A stretch of DNA of 64,000 nucleotides from Maribacter sp. PR1 (GCF_028464145.1 NZ_JAQPCG010000005.1:62001-126000), one strand, 5' to 3'; positions 37,049 to 46,653 are shown, numbered from the stretch's first letter. Notes: a model not told the origin generated them from the sequence alone. A program made the numbers and translations.

Positions 37049-38833
37049 TCAGTCCACACGCTCAAATTGTAGTAGACGGACCTCAGGACCGCTACTTTTC
37101 ATTCGGTTTGCCTTTAAAACAAGGGGTGTTCTTTTGGCATCAAGACTAATTATTCCCATATCTATGGGTTTAAAATCCTTAATGTAAGACTCCATGCGCT
37201 CTACCCGGTCGTTTTCCATGCCTTTTAGCGGTGGGTCATGTACCGTATCCAGCATTTTGACGAGGATGTTTTTTCCTTGGCTTAAAATGAGCTCAACTCC
37301 CTCATTGTCCTTCGGTAGGGAGTAATAGAGCGTTACCTGGTACTTTCCTTTTTTCAATACGTCCACATCCCAAAAAATAGAATCCCGGGCTTGGGTCCAT
37401 TGGGAGAAAAAAGTGTTATTGGGAAAACGGTTACTGCGCTCTATTTTACCCGATGGAACGCCGTCTCGGGCCGGTAATTGGGTGAATTTGTATTTGGGAT
37501 GTCCCAAGGTAAAGGGTCGGGTATCCGATGTATGGGTTAACGGCGGGTATTGGGTTAACCACTTTTCTCGTTCCCGTATTAATGAGTCTCGCAGTACTTG
37601 GAATTTATCCGAAACATCTTGTTTTTGTCCCGGATCGCTGTTCATTTCATATAATCTGTTCTCATGGTCCAAGCGAAAATCTTGTGTCCTGAGACTGGTA
37701 TGTCCTTCCCAATGGTTATAAAGAATACGGTCTTCAAAAGTAGCACCTGGGTCCCAAATTAGGGGTGCTAAATTTTTACCATCCATTTGCAAATCATTTT
37801 TAGGAATTTCCAAAAGACCAAGCAGGGTAGGGGTTATATCAATAGCTCCCCCAATGGACTGTACCTTTGTTCCCATTTTTATATGGTCCTTCCATTGAAT
37901 GAAAAAGGGTGTTTTGACACCTCCTTCATCGGTAGAGCCCTTTCTTCCTCGCATACCTCCATTCCATCGCCAACCATTGGGTCCGTTGTCCGAAAGATAG
38001 ATTACTATAGTATTTTCTTCTAAATCCAACCTTTCCAAGTTCTCTAGAATACGGCCTACATTATCATCGATATTTTCTACCATGGCCAATGCAGCTCGTG
38101 TAAAGAGAATATTTTCAGCTTCCGGGTTTTGATATGTCATTTTTAACTCCTTATTTTTAAAACGATCCCAATAGGGGTTGGGTACCTGCATAGGACTATG
38201 GGGAGTGTTCAGGGGTAGGTATATAAAAAAAGGATTATCCTTGTTCGCTTTCATAAAGTCAATGCTATGATCGGCAAGGTCATCCGTTAAAAAACCGCTA
38301 CCCTGGACGAGTTCCCCGTTATGCTCCAATAGGGGACTAAAATAGTTGCCCCAGTGGCCCGAGGCGAATCCATAGAACTCATCAAATCCTCTGGCATTGG
38401 GATGATAGGGAGGTTGCATACCGTTGTGCCATTTTCCAAAAGCAGCGGTTTGGTATCCATTTTCCCTGAGAATTTCAGCTATCGTTGGTACGCTAAAGTC
38501 CATGCGCTCCCCACCTGCAGAGGTACCATGCACGCCGAGACGGTTAAAATATTTTCCAGTTAATAGTTCGGCCCTGGTAGGGGAACATACAGGTTGAACA
38601 AAGAAATTGGTAAACGACACACCATTTTTGGCAATGGCATCGATATTAGGTGTATTCAGATTCGTATTCCCATGAAAACTAAGGTCTCCCCATCCTTGAT
38701 CATCGGCCATAATCAAAATAACATTGGGTTTTTTCAATGTTATTTCTGTGGAAACCTGATTCCTTTCTTTACAACCCGTCAAAAGGAGGAGAAGCAAAAT
38801 AGCGTAGGCAACTTCTCTTTGTATCTTGAACAT
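37049..38833 (-). CDS. Arylsulfatase-type lipoprotein
   Basis: The 594-residue protein has a lipobox (LLTGC, Cys21), metal ligands in LIMADDQGWGD, the formylglycine Cys83 in PVCSPTRAELLTGKY, and YLSDNGPNGWRWNGGMRGRKGS with the second metal site. A C-terminal extension of about 120 residues (from about 460) forms an extra beta domain. It hydrolyses sulfate esters, probably on marine polysaccharides. It lies 6 bases after the GH130-like gene in the direction of transcription and 39 before the isomerase gene, so the three are likely one operon. Confidence 0.9.
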   Translation of the reverse strand: MFKIQREVAYAILLLLLLTGCKERNQVSTEITLKKPNVILIMADDQGWGDLSFHGNTNLNTPNIDAIAKNGVSFTNFFVQPVCSPTRAELLTGKYFNRLGVHGTSAGGERMDFSVPTIAEILRENGYQTAAFGKWHNGMQPPYHPNARGFDEFYGFASGHWGNYFSPLLEHNGELVQGSGFLTDDLADHSIDFMKANKDNPFFIYLPLNTPHSPMQVPNPYWDRFKNKELKMTYQNPEAENILFTRAALAMVENIDDNVGRILENLERLDLEENTIVIYLSDNGPNGWRWNGGMRGRKGSTDEGGVKTPFFIQWKDHIKMGTKVQSIGGAIDITPTLLGLLEIPKNDLQMDGKNLAPLIWDPGATFEDRILYNHWEGHTSLRTQDFRLDHENRLYEMNSDPGQKQDVSDKFQVLRDSLIREREKWLTQYPPLTHTSDTRPFTLGHPKYKFTQLPARDGVPSGKIERSNRFPNNTFFSQWTQARDSIFWDVDVLKKGKYQVTLYYSLPKDNEGVELILSQGKNILVKMLDTVHDPPLKGMENDRVERMESYIKDFKPIDMGIISLDAKRTPLVLKANRMKSSGPEVRLLQFERVD

Positions 38834-38839
38834 AATGTA

Positions 38840-39961
38840 TTATTCCTTTATCGCTAATCCCACCATGGAATCGGCTGTTCCATAATATAAAAACCATTGG
38901 TCCTTAAAATAGACCAATCCTTGAATAAAGGTTGTTCCAGCCTTATATTGTCCGCTGACTTCATGGGGTAGACTTGGGCAAATAAAAGGGGTTTCCAGCC
39001 TGGAAATCATTTTCGAAGGATTATCCTTGTCGAATAAGACTTGCCCTCCACAGTAGGTACCTTCCGGATATTTATCCGTAGCACCTTCTCCAGATAAATT
39101 CTTTCCATTGTATAATAGAAGAATTCCATTTTCAGTGAATAAGGCAGGGGGTCCTGGCTCGGTCAAATGGCTATCAAACTCATTCAAAGTCGGTTTAAAG
39201 ACATGGAGGAGTTCACCATTTTCATCCAGCATAGGTGTCCAATCAATACCATTTTCACTTTCAGCAAGGTTTACGAATAATTCGCCCCAGTACATCAAGT
39301 ATTTACCATCAAACTTTTTGGCAATCAACCTATCATTTTTCAATTCGGTAACCACAGAACCTGATTTACTCCAAATATCCAAGAATTTACCGTCATAGGC
39401 CTTCTGAAAAATAGGGCCGTGATTGGTCCAGTTTTTTAAATCGGGAGAGGACGCTACGGATAATCTGGCCACATCCTTGTTCCAACTTGTGTAATACATC
39501 AAATAGTTGCCCTCTGGAGTTTCAATGACTCTGGGATCTTCCATTCCTCCTGGGTAATCCCATTTCTTGAATTCATCATTTTGAGGAAAAAAAATGGGTT
39601 TCGGATATTTGGTAAAGTCGATTCCGTTGGTACTATAGGCCAAGCCTATCCGTGAAGTACGCCCTCCCAGAATGGCATCGGGATTGTCCTCTGCCCTAAA
39701 AAGAAGGAAAACGGTATCGTTTCTAACGATGGCTCCAGGATTGAATACATCCGCTTTTTGCCATTGAACCTCATTCCCCGTCATCGGGTCCGTAAATACA
39801 AAGGTAGAGTCCGGGATCATGATTGGATTTTTATCGGCTTTTTCAAAACCTAGCATCCATTTGGATACGGGTTCCGGTTCCTCATGTTTTGTTACGGTCG
39901 TTTTATTTTTGCAACAAGTAAGTAAAGCAAGTAGTACTAAGGGGAGAATTCTTGTAGACAT
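38840..39961 (-). CDS. GH130-like five-bladed propeller glycosidase/phosphorylase lipoprotein
   Basis: The 373-residue protein has a lipobox-like LLTCC (Cys16) and a five-bladed beta-propeller pattern: VFNPGAIVRNDTVFLLFRAED, SRIGLAYSTNGIDF, GGMEDPRVIETPEGNYLMYYTSW and LSVASSPDLKNWTNHGPIF. GMEDPR is characteristic of GH130, a family of beta-mannoside phosphorylases and hydrolases; GH43/GH32-like relatives are the alternative. Surface or periplasmic location fits the lipoprotein signal. It is the first gene of the sulfatase operon. Confidence 0.78.
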   Translation of the reverse strand: MSTRILPLVLLALLTCCKNKTTVTKHEEPEPVSKWMLGFEKADKNPIMIPDSTFVFTDPMTGNEVQWQKADVFNPGAIVRNDTVFLLFRAEDNPDAILGGRTSRIGLAYSTNGIDFTKYPKPIFFPQNDEFKKWDYPGGMEDPRVIETPEGNYLMYYTSWNKDVARLSVASSPDLKNWTNHGPIFQKAYDGKFLDIWSKSGSVVTELKNDRLIAKKFDGKYLMYWGELFVNLAESENGIDWTPMLDENGELLHVFKPTLNEFDSHLTEPGPPALFTENGILLLYNGKNLSGEGATDKYPEGTYCGGQVLFDKDNPSKMISRLETPFICPSLPHEVSGQYKAGTTFIQGLVYFKDQWFLYYGTADSMVGLAIKE

Positions 39962-40106
39962 GTTTGGTTTTTGTTTGACTGTGAGTGGTTAAGGTACTAA
40001 TAATTCGATTTAGGACGATGGAACAATTTGGAAATTGGTTTTGTATCCTTTGACCCTCTAGGAAGTTGATCTAAATAAATGTATTTTAAACCCCTCAAAA
40101 CCGAAG

Positions 40107-40829
40107 ATGAAATATTTTTTTTACAGCCTTGTCCTACTTTCTTTTTTATCCTGTAAAAATGGTGAAAAGGTAGAAAAGGAAGAAACATCCAACATAGTAG
40201 AAGAGAAGGAGGAGAAGAAAATCATTCAGGACGAAAAAAAGGAATCTCCACAAGTATATTTAAAGTCCTTTGATGGGTTGGCGGATACCACTTTCATAAG
40301 ATTAGCGGATTACAGTGTAGATTTTGCATATGATATGCGTTATGCCACGGAAAACAACTTTTTAAAGGCCAAAGTTTATGATTGTGCGGAATGTTACACT
40401 AGGGTTAAAACAGCCAAGGCCTTAATTGCCGCGAACAAGGACTTTATGGAGAAGGGTGTGAAAATAAAGTTTTATGATTGCTATAGGCCAAACTCCGTAC
40501 AGTACAAAATGTGGGATATTGTTCCCAATCCCCAGTATGTCGCCAATCCGGTAAAAGGTTCTATTCATAATAAAGGAGGGGCTGTGGATATAAGCTTGGT
40601 GGATATGGATGGTGCGGAACTGAACATGGGAACCGATTTCGATTTTTTTGGAAAAAGGGCTTATCATGACAATATGGACCTTCCTCAAGAGATTCTGGAT
40701 AACCGAAAGCTATTAAAGGAAACGATGGAAAAGCATGGATTTTGGTCCATACGAACAGAATGGTGGCATTACAACCTGTCTTCAGCATCCAATGAAAAAA
40801 TAGCAGACTTTAAGTGGGACTGCGAATAA
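40107..40829 (+). CDS. D-Ala-D-Ala dipeptidase (VanX/DdpX family) lipoprotein
   Basis: The 240-residue protein has a lipobox (LSFLSC, Cys16), a charged Glu/Lys linker (about 20-48) and an M15D peptidase domain. Zinc ligands are His154 and Asp161 in SIHNKGGAVD and His221 in TEWWH, with Glu218 as the catalytic base. These enzymes cleave D-alanyl-D-alanine released from cell-wall turnover; a role in vancomycin resistance is not implied, as no vanHA genes are near. It is the first of two close genes. Confidence 0.92.
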   Translation: MKYFFYSLVLLSFLSCKNGEKVEKEETSNIVEEKEEKKIIQDEKKESPQVYLKSFDGLADTTFIRLADYSVDFAYDMRYATENNFLKAKVYDCAECYTRVKTAKALIAANKDFMEKGVKIKFYDCYRPNSVQYKMWDIVPNPQYVANPVKGSIHNKGGAVDISLVDMDGAELNMGTDFDFFGKRAYHDNMDLPQEILDNRKLLKETMEKHGFWSIRTEWWHYNLSSASNEKIADFKWDCE

Positions 40830-40879
40830 TTAATTCTAAAAACTATTGGACAAGACGGACAATAACAAATTTTAATTAC

Positions 40880-41791
40880 ATGAAAAACATAATTTTTGGC
40901 ATCTTACTGTTAATGGCCATAACAGTACAATCACAAGACACTATAATGCCCCTGTGGCCCGATGGAAAAATTCCGAATCAGCTAAAAATGGATGAAAAGG
41001 AAATCCATAAAAATGAGGGTATATTAATAATCAGTAAGGTACAGAAACCTACTATAGAAGTATATCTGCCTTCACAAAGAAATGCTACGGGAGAGGCCAT
41101 GTTAATTTTCCCTGGAGGAGGGTATGGTGTTTTGGCCTATGACTGGGAAGGTACTGATATCGCAAAGTTATTGAATAGTAAGGGAATCGCAGGCATCGTT
41201 GTTAAATATAGACTTCCATCTAATGCTTCCCAAAAGGACAAACATTTCGTTCCTTTAATGGATGCGCAACGAGCAATGCGGTTGGTTAGAAGCCATGCTA
41301 AGGCGTATCAAATTGACCCTAAAAAGATTGGAATAATTGGGTTTTCAGCTGGCGGACATTTAGCTTCCACCCTTGGCACCCATTTTGATGAGAAAGTCTA
41401 TGATTCTGTGGACGATGCAGATAATGAAAGTGCGCGCCCGGATTTTATGGCGTTGGGGTATCCTGTGATTACTTTTGGGATTAATACGCATGGAGGGTCT
41501 AGAAAAAACTTGATTGGAGAAAATCCCCCAGTAGATTTGGTGGACCATTTTTCGAATGAAAAACAGGTGTCTCCTCAAACGCCTCCAACGTTTTTGGTAC
41601 ACGCTACAGATGACACAGGAGTACCAGTGGAGAATAGCTTGTTATTTTATAGGGCGTTGAAGGATAATGGGGTTTCCGTTACCATGCATATTTACCCTAA
41701 AGGTGGGCATGGATTTTCCTTAGCGCGAAATGATATGCACTTACGCGGTTGGACGGAAAGAATGTTTGAATGGATAGAAAGTCTGCGTTGA
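40880..41791 (+). CDS. Secreted acetyl-esterase-like alpha/beta hydrolase
   Basis: From the ATG at 40880 the product has 303 residues with a signal peptide (cleavage near TVQSQ). It shows MLIFPGGGYGVLAYDWEG as the oxyanion block, nucleophile Ser156 in GFSAGGH, Asp in ATDDTGVP and His in YPKGGHGFSL. It is close to the N-terminal half of the dual esterase at 15.9-17.8 kb and to bifunctional acetyl xylan esterases. An in-frame upstream start at 40814 would overlap the dipeptidase gene and bury the signal peptide. Confidence 0.87.
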   Translation: MKNIIFGILLLMAITVQSQDTIMPLWPDGKIPNQLKMDEKEIHKNEGILIISKVQKPTIEVYLPSQRNATGEAMLIFPGGGYGVLAYDWEGTDIAKLLNSKGIAGIVVKYRLPSNASQKDKHFVPLMDAQRAMRLVRSHAKAYQIDPKKIGIIGFSAGGHLASTLGTHFDEKVYDSVDDADNESARPDFMALGYPVITFGINTHGGSRKNLIGENPPVDLVDHFSNEKQVSPQTPPTFLVHATDDTGVPVENSLLFYRALKDNGVSVTMHIYPKGGHGFSLARNDMHLRGWTERMFEWIESLR

Positions 41792-41804
41792 TTTTAAATT
41801 TCAT

Positions 41805-41840
41805 AAAAAGATAGGGGGTAATCTATATATCTTTTTTATT
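41805..41840 (+). terminator. Probable terminator after the esterase gene
   Basis: AAAAAGATA (41805-41813) pairs with TATCTTTTT (41828-41836), with further T's. The stem is A/T-rich, so it is only moderately convincing. Confidence 0.55.
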
Positions 41841-41852
41841 TTTGCCATCCAA

Positions 41853-41866
41853 TTTCGGGATGTAGC
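41853..41866 (+). repeat. Duplicate of the tRNA-Pro 5' end
   Basis: TTTCGGGATGTAGC is repeated exactly at 41984-41997, where it spans the start of the tRNA-Pro gene. The 117 bases between the copies carry a dispersed repeat. Confidence 0.7.
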
Positions 41867-41945
41867 CCTTCGACACTTCGTCTGCGCTCAGTGCAGGCGA
41901 GCTCAGGATAAACTGCACTACAGGATGTTCTGAGGAGGTCTAAAA
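41867..41945. repeat. Dispersed repeat, inverted and degenerate copy 3
   Basis: GCTCAGGATAAACT at 41901-41914 is the reverse complement of the AGTTTATCTTGAGC end of copies 1 and 2 with one change. TGCGCTCAG and CTTCGACACTTCG match the CGAGCGCA/CGAAG parts in inverted orientation. It lies just before the tRNA-Pro gene. Confidence 0.6.
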
Positions 41946-41986
41946 ACTACGAGGCCAACACTTAGTTGGTCCTTATATTGAAGTTT

Positions 41987-42060
41987 CGGGATGTAGCGCA
42001 GTCCGGTAGCGCACTCGGCTGGGGGTCGAGTGGTCGCAGGTTCAAATCCTGTCATCCCGA
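41987..42060 (+). tRNA. tRNA-Pro (anticodon GGG)
   Basis: The cloverleaf is complete. The acceptor stem CGGGATG pairs with CATCCCG, the D-arm is GCGC-AGTCCGGTAG-GCGC, the anticodon stem CTCGG/TCGAG encloses loop CTGGGGG with anticodon GGG, and the T-arm GCAGG-TTCAAAT-CCTGT is followed by discriminator A. CCA is not encoded. Confidence 0.96.
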
Positions 42061-42068
42061 CTGAATGG

Positions 42069-42101
42069 AAAAGTGATTTGCATTTGCAAATCACTTTTTT
42101 G
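42069..42101 (+). terminator. Terminator after tRNA-Pro
   Basis: AAAAGTGATTTGC (42069-42081) pairs with GCAAATCACTTTT (42086-42098) around a four-base loop, ending in T's. Confidence 0.85.
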
Positions 42102-42305
42102 TATTTTGTTCTTTTTACGGCCCGGTTGTACAGCCTTAATTATTCAATTTAGTCTAAGAATTTATGATATAATTAGTGTCTAGTTTAACTGATAATTTAT
42201 TCACTAAAGAATTGACGAAAATCTGCCTAATTATTGGAGTGTTGAGACTATGGATATTATAACACTAAATTAATGATCGTAATACTATTTTATGGTTATT
42301 TGGAA

Positions 42306-42716
42306 TTACCAACTATCATTATAGGCTTTCTTAAAAATTTCGGTAAGTTCATCCTCTTTTAGAGGTTTTATCATGTACCCTGTCAATTCTTCGAAACTTT
42401 TGGCCCTTTTAATATCCTCCTCCCTGGAAGATGAGCTTATCATATAAATATTGATATGCTGTTCAAGTTTAGGTTTTAGTTTTTTAAACTCGGCCAAAAA
42501 CCCCCATCCATCCAAAAATGGCATGTTTATATCCAATAAAATAATCTCGGGTAGTTCCCGTCCTTTTTGGACTTGGTCCGAAATAAAGTCGATAGCTTGG
42601 GCTCCGTCCGTAAAGGAATTAACTACGAGATCATCGGTTAATTTTTGGATTGATTTTTCCATAAGATAAAGATAAATCTCATCGTCATCTACTAACAAAA
42701 TGTTTGATTTTTCCAT
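42306..42716 (-). CDS. Stand-alone receiver-domain response regulator
   Basis: The 136-residue protein is a single CheY-like receiver: acidic pocket LVDDDE, phosphoacceptor Asp62 in IILLDINMPFLDG, and Lys117 in GYMIKP; all key residues are present. There is no output domain, so it acts by protein contact or as a phosphorelay partner. It follows the histidine kinase gene by 5 bases and is almost certainly its partner. Confidence 0.92.
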   Translation of the reverse strand: MEKSNILLVDDDEIYLYLMEKSIQKLTDDLVVNSFTDGAQAIDFISDQVQKGRELPEIILLDINMPFLDGWGFLAEFKKLKPKLEQHINIYMISSSSREEDIKRAKSFEELTGYMIKPLKEDELTEIFKKAYNDSW

Positions 42717-42721
42717 ATTGA

Positions 42722-44518
42722 TTAAAAGGTTATTTTAAAAGTGGTTCCTATATTTTCTTCACTTTTAACGGAGATTAGGGCATCTAAAGCCTCTAATTGG
42801 GACTTCACTAGAAATAATCCCATGCCTTTGCCCGAGACGTTTCGGTGAAATCTTTTGTATAAACCAAAAAGGTTTTCCCCATGCTTTTCTAAATCGATAC
42901 CCAACCCATTATCCCTAATATACATGACCTTTTTGTTGTCCTCATATGCTGTTTCAAAATGAATGAATGAATTTGTATCCTTTCGTTTGTATTTTATGGC
43001 ATTGGACATTAAATTTTGGATAATGCTTTGTAAATAAAATTTAGAGAAGGAAACTTGATTCCAATCATCTGTTTTTACAATTACATTAAAATTTGAATTA
43101 TCCAATAATGTTTCTGTAAATTCATGTTTAACTTTTTCTATTACTAGATTTACATCAACATTTTTAACGGCAATCTTCTTATTGTCCAAAATAGAGATGT
43201 ATTCACTGATATCGTCAGTAAGGTCTAAGATGCTTTTTGAAACCTTTTCAAGCTTTAATAGCAAATTTGTTCTTTCTCCGGGTTCCTTTTCGTTTTTGAG
43301 CATGTTAACAATGACAGACATGCTCGTAACGGGCGCTTTTAAGTTGTGGGATACCACATAATTAAATTCACTTAATTGATTATTACGCACTTCCAAACGA
43401 CGATTAATATCGGATATAAGGATATTTTGTTCTTGTAGTTTATTCCTCTTAAATGCCAAACGTTTATTTTTAGTTTCCAGTTCCTTGTAAAATTCAGCTC
43501 TCTGTAACCTTCTTCTTTGAACTAGGTAAATAATCACAAATAAGTTAATGATTGCAAAAAAGTTGAATACAAGAAGCCCCGTATAAATAGGAAATAAATT
43601 TTCGAACATATCCTTCTCAGGGATTTGCATGGCTATGATCCATTGAGTAGGCGTCTTAATATTCAACAGATCATAGGAATACGGGCTAACCATAGAATGT
43701 TGTCGGTTAAGGTCTAAATGGCTGATTGTCCAAAGACTTTTATTATGCAGGAAACTAGTATCCTGAGCTATTTTGAACTGTTTTCTTGGTAATTTTGCAA
43801 TGGATAGACTATCAAGACCCTCTAGGACAATTCTTGCACTTGGTAAATTTTCCTCTAAAGTATTGGTTGCGATAATATTGGAATCGGAATCCAATAAATA
43901 GAAGTTGTCATTGATTAGGCTCGATTTCAATTGGTCCAAAATTCTATTCATCTTAAAATTTATGACTACAACTCCAAACTTCTTACCGTCGATATCAAAA
44001 ATAGGCGCAACGGCCCTTATAACAGGCTTATATGGTTTTTCTATAACTCCGAACTCTTTGTTTAGGTCTATTTGTGATAGGTACACATCTCCTGGACGTA
44101 AGTTAAGGCCGGCCTTTACATATTCCCTTTGACTTTTATCCTGTAAAGTGTCACTAATAATGGTTTCCCTTCCTAGTTGTTCCACTCGAAAAAACTCCTT
44201 TCCCTCCATATCTAAATACCGGAACTGATCGTAATCCCTAGTACCTTCTATAAGGTCCATGTAGGGCCCCATCATCCTGGAATGGGTTTCATTAGGATCG
44301 AAGTTTTTAGGATAATTTAAGTTTGACCAGTAGTTGATATCATGGATAATTCCAGAGAAAAGATCTACCACAAGGTTTTTTTTCTGAATAGCAGCTCTCT
44401 CCTGTATTTGAGTGAGTTGCTCTATTTGATTATTTTTTTGAAGGTAAAAGAATAATAAGGACAACACCAGAATAGGTGCGTAGAGAAATATAAAAAATTT
44501 AAAAACTCTTTTCCACAT
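42722..44518 (-). CDS. Membrane sensor histidine kinase with extracellular Cache-like domain
   Basis: The 598-residue kinase has membrane helices at about 8-27 and 311-333 enclosing a periplasmic sensor of about 280 residues (GKKFGVVVINFKMNRILDQL and YLLDSDSNIIAT are Cache/PAS-like). A coiled coil (about 335-385), a HisKA domain with His391 in FNYVVSHNLKAP, and an ATP-binding domain (LMSNAIKYKR, MYIRDNGLGIDLEKHG, GKGMGLFLVKSQ) follow. The signal is unknown. It is co-transcribed with the receiver gene. Confidence 0.9.
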   Translation of the reverse strand: MWKRVFKFFIFLYAPILVLSLLFFYLQKNNQIEQLTQIQERAAIQKKNLVVDLFSGIIHDINYWSNLNYPKNFDPNETHSRMMGPYMDLIEGTRDYDQFRYLDMEGKEFFRVEQLGRETIISDTLQDKSQREYVKAGLNLRPGDVYLSQIDLNKEFGVIEKPYKPVIRAVAPIFDIDGKKFGVVVINFKMNRILDQLKSSLINDNFYLLDSDSNIIATNTLEENLPSARIVLEGLDSLSIAKLPRKQFKIAQDTSFLHNKSLWTISHLDLNRQHSMVSPYSYDLLNIKTPTQWIIAMQIPEKDMFENLFPIYTGLLVFNFFAIINLFVIIYLVQRRRLQRAEFYKELETKNKRLAFKRNKLQEQNILISDINRRLEVRNNQLSEFNYVVSHNLKAPVTSMSVIVNMLKNEKEPGERTNLLLKLEKVSKSILDLTDDISEYISILDNKKIAVKNVDVNLVIEKVKHEFTETLLDNSNFNVIVKTDDWNQVSFSKFYLQSIIQNLMSNAIKYKRKDTNSFIHFETAYEDNKKVMYIRDNGLGIDLEKHGENLFGLYKRFHRNVSGKGMGLFLVKSQLEALDALISVKSEENIGTTFKITF

Positions 44519-44880
44519 AAAATCAAATAGAGTTTAAAACAATATTACTAATCCTCGTCAATTGGGAACCAATTGAACTGGAATTTGTAAGTTAAAAGAT
44601 TTTCCAAGGTAGATAAAATTCCTACAAATAAAGAATCCTTTTCCAAAGAATTTTGATTCGTTCAAATCACAATAGGTGGCAAAAAGATTGAGTTAAATCC
44701 GGCTTCTATTCGAAAATTTTTTAATATGAGTTTATTAAATCTAAAGCTTAATTAAGTCTTCAATTTACCTTTTAAAAGTTATAGCGTTCAAAGTTTTCCA
44801 TATCAGCCCTATTTCCTAATAGGTTGTTTCTTAATTTTAACATATATAGGTCGTTAACTTTGGAACACTAAGTAAAAACC
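44519..44880. other. Divergent intergenic region, kinase and permease genes
   Basis: This 362-bp A/T-rich region holds the divergent promoters. Apart from a TAnnTTTG element near the permease start I see no gene, RNA or strong hairpin. Confidence 0.5.
44855..44862 (+). promoter_or_regulatory. TAnnTTTG promoter element before the APC permease gene
   Basis: TAACTTTG lies 18 bases before the ATG at 44881 and matches the Bacteroidota -7 element, giving a leader of roughly a dozen bases. Confidence 0.55.
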
Positions 44881-46608
44881 ATGAAAAAGAAGTTAAACCA
44901 ATTGGAGGCTACAGCAATCTGCGGAAATGATATCAGTTCTTCTTGTTTGTATGTATCAGCTCTTGCCATAGTTTATGCTGGTCAGTATGCTTGGATTTCC
45001 CTATTAATGGTAGCCGCTGTTCTTTTTTTATTTCGGAAAATTTATGGTGAAGTGGTTGGTGCCTTACCTCTCAATGGGGGAGCTTATAATGCATTGTTAA
45101 ATACAACAAAAAAATCTACAGCTTCCTTGGCGGCTTCCTTGACAGTTCTGTCTTATATGGCAACGGCGGTTATCTCATCGAGTGAAGCTGTAAAATACGC
45201 CCATAGTATTTGGGGATATATACCAGTGTTGCCTACAACAATAACTTTACTTTTGGTTTTTATGGGTTTGGTGATTTTGGGAATTGGAGAATCGTCTAAA
45301 GTTGCGATTGGTATATTTATATTTCACCTTATCTCTTTAACCATTCTATGTACTTTTTGTCTGAATTACTTTTTTGAAAATGGGTTCGAAGTGTTGTCGG
45401 CCAACTTTAATATGCCAATACAGGGTGGTGTTATAACAGCCCTATTTCTTGGATTTTCTGCCTCTATGCTTGGAATAAGCGGCTTTGAAAGCTCGGCCAA
45501 TTATGTAGAAGAGCAACAAAAAGGGGTGTTTTCCAAAACTTTGAGGAACATGTGGATTGTGGTAACTATTTTCAATCCACTCATTGCCTTTCTTGCTTTG
45601 GCAATTGTTCCTATTGGTGCGGTAGTGGAAAATCAAGATTCTTTATTGTCCCTTATGGGAGGATTGTCCGGTGGAAATTGGCTTTCCTATTTAATTGGAA
45701 TTGATGCGGCCTTAGTACTAAGTGGCGCCGTACTTACTTCTTTCGTTGGGGTAGGCGGTCTGATGGAAAGAATGGCTTTGGATAGAATTTTACCCAATCC
45801 CTTGTTAAGAAAGAACAAACGTGGAAGTTCCTATCTAATTTTTATACTATTCTTTATTCTCTGTACCTCCATTCTCTTTGTAACCCAAGGGGATTTAGCC
45901 AAATTAGCAGGTGTATATACCATTGCATTTTTAGCTGTGATGACCTTATTTGGCGTAGGAAATATGCTTTTAAAGATAAACAGGAGTCGACTGCCCCGAC
46001 CTGAAAGAGCTAGTTGGCTTGGGTTAAGTTTAGCTGTTTCAGCAACAGTAGCCGCTATCATCGGTAATATTATTCTTAACCCCGAGTATTTAGGTATTTT
46101 TTTAGAGTATCTATTACCCACTTTGCTGGTTGTTTTCTTTATGTTGAAGCGCACTTTCGTACTTCGTTCATTCTTATATTTAATACGGTATCTCTTTCCC
46201 AAAAGTGGTTTTCTTAGTGGATTACAGGAAAGGATTCAGTTGCTAATTCATAAAATAAACGGGCAGCAGTTTGTTTATTTTACCAACCATGACGACGTAG
46301 CTACCTTAAATAAAATAATGATATATATTAAGGAAAATGAGGCGACAAGAAAATTAAAAATCGTATCGGTTTTGGATAAGGGTGTCCAGGTAATTAAAAA
46401 CTTAAAAAACGATATACAGGTATTGAACAGGGCCTATCCTTCCATTGAAATTGAATTTATTGAAGTAGAAGGGGTTTTTGGTCCCGAAAAAATTACGGAG
46501 CTATCCAAGACATGGAGTATACCAACTAACTTTATGTTTATAGGTTCTCCGGGCGATAAATTTCCTTATCGATTAGAGGAACTTGGAGAAGTACGTTTGA
46601 TAATATAA
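44881..46608 (+). CDS. APC-superfamily amino acid permease with a soluble C-terminal domain
   Basis: The 575-residue protein has about 12 membrane helices (to about residue 435), beginning with the family's LNQLEATAICGNDISSSCLYV segment, and conserved QGGVITALFLGFSASMLGISGFESSANYVEEQQ. The last 140 residues are soluble and Lys/Glu-rich (YFTNHDDVATLNKIMIYIKENE) and may be regulatory. Substrate is not predictable. It converges on the universal stress protein gene. Confidence 0.85.
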   Translation: MKKKLNQLEATAICGNDISSSCLYVSALAIVYAGQYAWISLLMVAAVLFLFRKIYGEVVGALPLNGGAYNALLNTTKKSTASLAASLTVLSYMATAVISSSEAVKYAHSIWGYIPVLPTTITLLLVFMGLVILGIGESSKVAIGIFIFHLISLTILCTFCLNYFFENGFEVLSANFNMPIQGGVITALFLGFSASMLGISGFESSANYVEEQQKGVFSKTLRNMWIVVTIFNPLIAFLALAIVPIGAVVENQDSLLSLMGGLSGGNWLSYLIGIDAALVLSGAVLTSFVGVGGLMERMALDRILPNPLLRKNKRGSSYLIFILFFILCTSILFVTQGDLAKLAGVYTIAFLAVMTLFGVGNMLLKINRSRLPRPERASWLGLSLAVSATVAAIIGNIILNPEYLGIFLEYLLPTLLVVFFMLKRTFVLRSFLYLIRYLFPKSGFLSGLQERIQLLIHKINGQQFVYFTNHDDVATLNKIMIYIKENEATRKLKIVSVLDKGVQVIKNLKNDIQVLNRAYPSIEIEFIEVEGVFGPEKITELSKTWSIPTNFMFIGSPGDKFPYRLEELGEVRLII

Positions 46609-46653
46609 TGATAATAGTTTTGAATTGGTTTTGTAAATCAGAAATTGTGGGAT

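Noticed and set aside
40107-40829. Vancomycin resistance gene vanX
   Set aside because: The M15D fold is shared with housekeeping dipeptidases, and no vanH, vanA or vanRS genes are nearby.
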